A DNA stretch of 64,000 nt, taken from positions 3,313,307 through 3,377,306 of the forward strand of contig NW_020312867.1 of assembly GCF_003265705.1 (NCBI RefSeq), in the 5' to 3' direction. Within the stretch, counting starts at the first letter, position 1; the number at the start of each line of letters is the position of its first letter. Source of the stretch: Callorhinus ursinus (taxonomy: Eukaryota; Chordata; Mammalia; Carnivora; Otariidae). Below, piece by piece: positions 60,099 to 64,000 of this stretch. Both the position numbers and the translations under genes were made by a program. Under the pieces are notes generated by a model. That model searched no databases. It was not told the origin of the DNA and worked only from the letters and a program-made list of their open reading frames with translations.

Positions 60099-61006
60099 TG
60101 AAATTAATTTTAAAAGTATATTTATTTAGCCCAATATATCCATTTTAACATGTAATCCATATACAAGATATTAAGATAGTTTACATCCTTTTTTTTCATA
60201 CTAAGTCTTCCAAATCTGTCATGCATCTTACATTTAGAGCGCCTCTCGATTCTGATGCTCGATTTTCAGAAGATATTTAGATCCCCTTAGCCCTTACCAC
60301 CGAAAGTATATTCATGAATCTAATCATCTTATCTATGTAGAAGTTTTTTGATAACCAAATGGAGCATTCTTTTTAAATTTCAAATCAATTAAGATGAAAA
60401 ATTCAGTTCCTCAGAGCACTAGCCATATTCCGAGTGCTCAGTAGCCACATGTGGCCAAGCGGCTGCAGTATGTACTGTAACCTCTAGAAGGTCAAGTCCT
60501 AGAGGGCAGGGCTGGTGGCCCCCATGGCCCACAGCCAGAGCTAGGCCTCCCAAAGTACAGTTGAGTCTGAAGAGAACGGTATCTTCTCATTCGGTGACCC
60601 CCTACCGAGCCTAGTATTTTTATCTACCCCCGGCACATACTACATTCACAGTGATGGTGACAAAGGCATTGGGCGTACCTATTGCTCAGAGAATGAGTAT
60701 AGCTCAGAGGGGAGGGCCACCCACCAAGGTCACCCAGCTTTGACCCCAGTCCTGTCTGACTTGGAAGCCTGAGCTCTGTCCCTAAAGCTTGACAGGGGCC
60801 GGGTCTGGGGCTGTCTTCTAGAGAAAGAAATAAGCCCTTGCCACTGTTCTCACGAACCCCTCCTTCCCTAGTCTAGCACCAGAGAATAACCCAAGACAGG
60901 ACACCCAGTGAAGAGGATGAAAGGGAAGGAGAGCAGGAGAAAGGCATTAGGTAGTGGTCCCGAGTACAGAGCTTGGGCCACTTGTGACACCATCCCCACT
61001 CACCGC

Positions 61007-61023
61007 CCCCCCCCCCCCCCCCC
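61007..61023. repeat. C homopolymer
   Basis: About 17 C bases followed by GACACACACA; length is error-prone. Confidence 0.9.
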
Positions 61024-61182
61024 GACACACACATACACATGAGGCAGGAGGGAAACCCAGCAAGGTCCACGGCTGCCAGCCCTCCGGGTGGGTCCCTGGG
61101 GCCAGGAGCCCTTCCTGTCCTGCACCTCCCCCAGGAGCAGTCACTCGGAGGTGCTTGGACCAGGGCCAGAGCCATTACTCAC

Positions 61183-61239
61183 CTCCCAGGGTCACCTCAG
61201 CTAGAGTCAAGGGAAAGGGTCCAAGAGGCAGCCTGCCCC
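61183..61239 (-). other. Candidate upstream exon (minus strand)
   Basis: A 57-base minus-strand segment between a pyrimidine-rich acceptor (GCTCCTCCCCTCTTTCCAG) and a consensus donor (GGGAG|GTGAGTAA). It has no clear coding signature. It may be a 5' non-coding exon spliced towards 56631 or towards exon 2. This is a prediction by eye only. Confidence 0.25.
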
Positions 61240-63240
61240 CTGGAAAGAGGGGAGGAGCAGGCCCTGGAGGCAGATTCCAGAGCCCGGAAAAGGTGGCAGG
61301 TGGAGGCCAGAAAAGCCTAGTCAGCCCCGCCCCTCTCCTGGGGAGCAGAGCTCGCCCTCAGCCCCCACACCAGCCCCACAGCGTTAAACTCTCACCAGCT
61401 ATTAGGTTTAACAATTAACTTTGGATTCTTTCCATTTCAGCAGGAGGCAGCCCCAGCAAAAAGTCCCATCTGCGGGTAGGGGGACTTGGAAGGCGGGGAG
61501 AAGAGGAAGGGGTAGGTGTGAAGGGAGAAAGGGATGACTAGTGAGCCCCCTCACTTCCCCCTTCCTGTCTTGTCTTACCAATGTGGGACAGCCTTCACAC
61601 TAAGGCCTTAAGTTCCATAAGGTCAGGAGCAGTGACCTGGCACACCGTAGGTGCTCAATAAATATTTTTAGTTAACAAACAAGGGGGCAGGGTGAACTAG
61701 ACTAAAACAGGCCAGCTAGATGGGCAGACTGATGAAGACCAGGAGACACAAGGTGGCGTGCCCTGGGCTGGCGCCTCCCTGACCCCTTTGACTCCAGGCC
61801 CTCCCTGAGACCAAACTGGACTGAGGACTGGACCACAGCCACCTAGGGCATGCCAGGGGTGTGGCTTTGAAGGAATGTCCCCCTAGCTGTGATCTTTGGA
61901 GCCCTCACCTCTTCCCCCACAAACTGAGTGATACTGCTACGGTATTGGTACAGCAGGCAGGGCTGTCTGGGGCCAGGCCCAGAGATGCTGCGATGCTGTG
62001 GGCCATTGTAATACAATCGTGTCTCTTGCTGCTTGGCAACAGTCTCCTCTTCTTAGGCCACCGCCTGAATTCCGCCACCCCCCAATATTCCTCTGACTCC
62101 CACCTATGTGGTCCTTTTTCCTTTCCGGGAAGGAAAGCCCAGAATAATGACAGTTCCGGCCCACTCACATCCCACTCACCTGGGATCACATACACACCCT
62201 GGCAACAGCTTGCTACCAGTATGACATTTGCTTGTCATTTACACCCCTCCTTGGGTTCCTTGGCCCCCTCCTCACCCTCCTCCCCCGCCCCCAACACAGG
62301 CCGAGGTCCACAGCCCACCTGGGGCTGGCGCTGACCTCACGGTGGCCAGTTCACTCACTGTTCTTGGGGGGGGGGGGCTCCCCGTTCTGGGCCTCCGCTT
62401 CCCGATCTGTGTAGTGTGGGGAGGAGAAGGGTGGATTGAGAGGTTGTTTCTCCTGCTGGCCAGTTCTGATATTTAGAGATTCTGACATTTCTGGGATCAA
62501 TTTGCACTTTACTTTCAGACAGACCAGACTTCAGATCTCGACCTTGGCAGGTAAACAGGCAGCGTGTTATTATGGGGCAGACTCCAAGGGGGGCCTACAG
62601 AGGCCTGGGACTACAGCCCACCCCTCACCATTCTCAGCTCAAGCCCAAATAGACAGACAAAGGGGGGTGTTGGTTGTCCCCACTCACCGGTCCCTAATAC
62701 TTCCACCATAAGGCCCTACCCTTCCAGTCTTCTCTCTCTGGTTCTCAGTAGTGACAGCATGAGCCATCAAGCCCCCAAATTCTTCTTGGCAAAACAAAGC
62801 TTGACACTGCCCCTGAATCAGGGCGGAAGGAGGGGGTGCTGACCCCAAGCCCCTTCTGTGTGGAGATCTGGAGCTGCCTCTGTTTCTACTCTGCTCTTCC
62901 CTGTGTCCTTCCAGCAACTCTTCAAGTATGCTCCCCACCTTCCCATCTCCAGCCTGGAGCTCCCCTCCTTTACCTCCACAGGGAACACCTGTCTACACTG
63001 ATTATGGAGTCTACACTGATCTCTCCCTCCTCAACTCACTCTGCCATGTTTCTGCCAAATGCTACTCCTTGTGGGAGAGTCTTACTGCCCCTACTTGACC
63101 TTAGAACGCTGGAAACCAAGGGACTCTTGCCATGGTTTTTCTCTGTGTCTCACTCCCTCCCCCCAGCACGATGCTCAAACCACAATAGGTGTCTGCTGAA
63201 ACAACAATGATAATAACCGTTAACTGAAAAATAATGCATT
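61240..63240. other. GC-rich stretch, little recognised
   Basis: An MIR 3'-like end at 61630-61670 ('GGTGCTCAATAAATATTTTT'), a G run at 62366-62377 and an L2-like piece near 62860-63190. No gene supported. Confidence 0.4.
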
Positions 63241-63244
63241 ATAA

Positions 63245-63480
63245 TCATATATTGACCATTTGTTCTTTACAGTGCTCAGATCTCAGCATTTTACACAGAG
63301 CATTTCAGTTAATCCTCCCAACCTCCCCCCCCCCCCCCCCAAAAATTTTTTTCCCCCCCCCCTTTTTTTTGCTGAGGAAACTGAGGCTCAGAGAGGTAAA
63401 GTGACTTACCCAAAGTCACACAGCCAGGAAATGGCGGAGTCAAGACTGGAATTTAAGTTCTTACCCACTGCCCTACTTGG
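63245..63480 (-). repeat. MIR disrupted by homopolymer runs
   Basis: 'TTTACACAGAGCATTTCAGT' left, then C16 A5 T7 C10 T8 (63325-63370), then 'GCTGAGGAAACTGAGGCTCA' and 'AGTCACACAGCCAGGAAATG'. Confidence 0.85.
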
Positions 63481-63599
63481 CCTCCCTCCAATCCACAAAG
63501 AAAGGAGGGGACATGTGTGAAGTCATAGCCTGCCAGTGATGGGGGCAGGGGGCTGGAGGCTCCAGAGAACCTAGCCCAGCCCAAGGCCAGAGGCAGATT

Positions 63600-63990
63600 C
63601 TGCAAATAAAACTCAGTAACCTTCTTTTAAGCACCTGCTCTGTCCAAAGCCCTGTGCTAGGTGCTGGGGAGCAAAGAATGACACATAAGACATCCTAGTG
63701 CTCACAATCCTACAGGAGACAAGCTCTGTCCCAAGATATAGCTAAGAACAGGGAGAACCCCTCCTGGGAGGGGAACAGATAAGGTGCTCCAGGAATGCAA
63801 AGGAAAGACAGATTTTCATTATGGGGGTGGGGCTGGGAGGTCCACAAGGTTTTGTGGGACAGAGGGTGGCATCTGAGCTGAGCCTTGAAAAGGCAGACAG
63901 GATTTCAACAGTGATTGGAGGTGGGGGGTGGCACTTCTGGCAGGGAAGAACCCAGGGGCCTGGAGCAAGACACAGCTAAGTGCTGAGCAC
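63600..63990 (-). repeat. L2
   Basis: 'AGCACCTGCTCTGTCCAAAG', 'TAGTGCTCACAATCCTACAG', 'GAGCTGAGCCTTGAAAAGGC' in reverse L2 order; continues past the window edge. Confidence 0.75.
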
Positions 63991-64000
63991 ATCCCAGGAG

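Larger units (their letters stand above)
59596..60480 (+). mobile_element. hAT-like DNA element, copy 3, with two nested SINEs
   Basis: Begins with the inverted-end sequence CAGCACTGTCCAATAGAAAC. The body has 'TTTAGCCCAATATATCCATT' and 'TTTTTTCATACTAAGTCTTC'; the right end has 'GTGCTCAGTAGCCACATGTG'. Excluding the two CAN-SINEs it is about 500 bases. No transposase frame. Confidence 0.75.

Noticed and set aside
61406..61419. GTTTAACAATTAAC as an HNF1 site
   Set aside because: Spacing is one base too long for the palindrome; a single weak match in 64 kb is expected by chance.

Overview
This is mammalian nuclear DNA, almost all intron and flanking sequence, from a carnivore. The evidence is 18 copies or fragments of the tRNA-Lys-derived CAN-SINE, found only in Carnivora. 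Most carry the 'TCAGTCGGTTAAGC...CTTCGGCTCAGGTCATGATC' type of head and a 'CTGCTCAGTGGGGAGTCTGCTTCTCCCTC' type of body. I see neither the dog-specific SINEC_Cf form nor the cat form, so an arctoid caniform (bear, pinniped or musteloid) is the best guess.

The only protein-coding gene I can support is EPB41L1 (protein 4.1N, a neuronal membrane-skeleton FERM protein), read on the minus strand from right to left. Four coding exons lie in the first 5.1 kb: 4844-5037 (start codon), 3634-3798, 1548-1652 and 911-953. Together they give residues 1-164 and one extra base, ending inside the FERM F1 lobe. The rest of the gene lies beyond position 1. A CpG island at about 20.7-21.35 kb, with a good minus-strand splice donor at 20743/20742, is the likely proximal promoter and non-coding exon 1. 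Everything between 5.04 and 20.74 kb is then intron 1. The 21.4-64 kb part is upstream sequence, or intron if a more distal EPB41L1 promoter is used. Two minus-strand segments there (56581-56631, 61183-61239) and one between exons 2 and 3 (4128-4173) have good acceptor and donor sites and are candidate alternative exons.

Intron 1 holds a processed retrocopy of thymosin beta-10 (TMSB10) on the plus strand. It has an intact 44-codon frame, a poly-A tail and a target-site duplication, and a 100-N assembly gap replaces the end of its 3' UTR.

The rest is repeats: many old MIR and L2 fragments, degenerate L1 3' ends, one fairly young 5'-truncated L1 with target duplication (32685-33432), three copies of one hAT-like DNA element, a MER5A-like element, one probable MaLR solo LTR, the CAN-SINEs, and simple repeats (CA, GGAA/GGGGA, CCG, homopolymers). 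Several insertions are nested and their order can be read from target duplications.

No CRISPR array, operon or bacterial-type system is present. I found no undescribed biological system. The most useful leads are the possible in-frame-stop exon in EPB41L1, the intact TMSB10 retrocopy, and a few candidate regulatory patches. All calls were made by eye; repeat subfamily names are from memory of consensus sequences and repeat edges are approximate.
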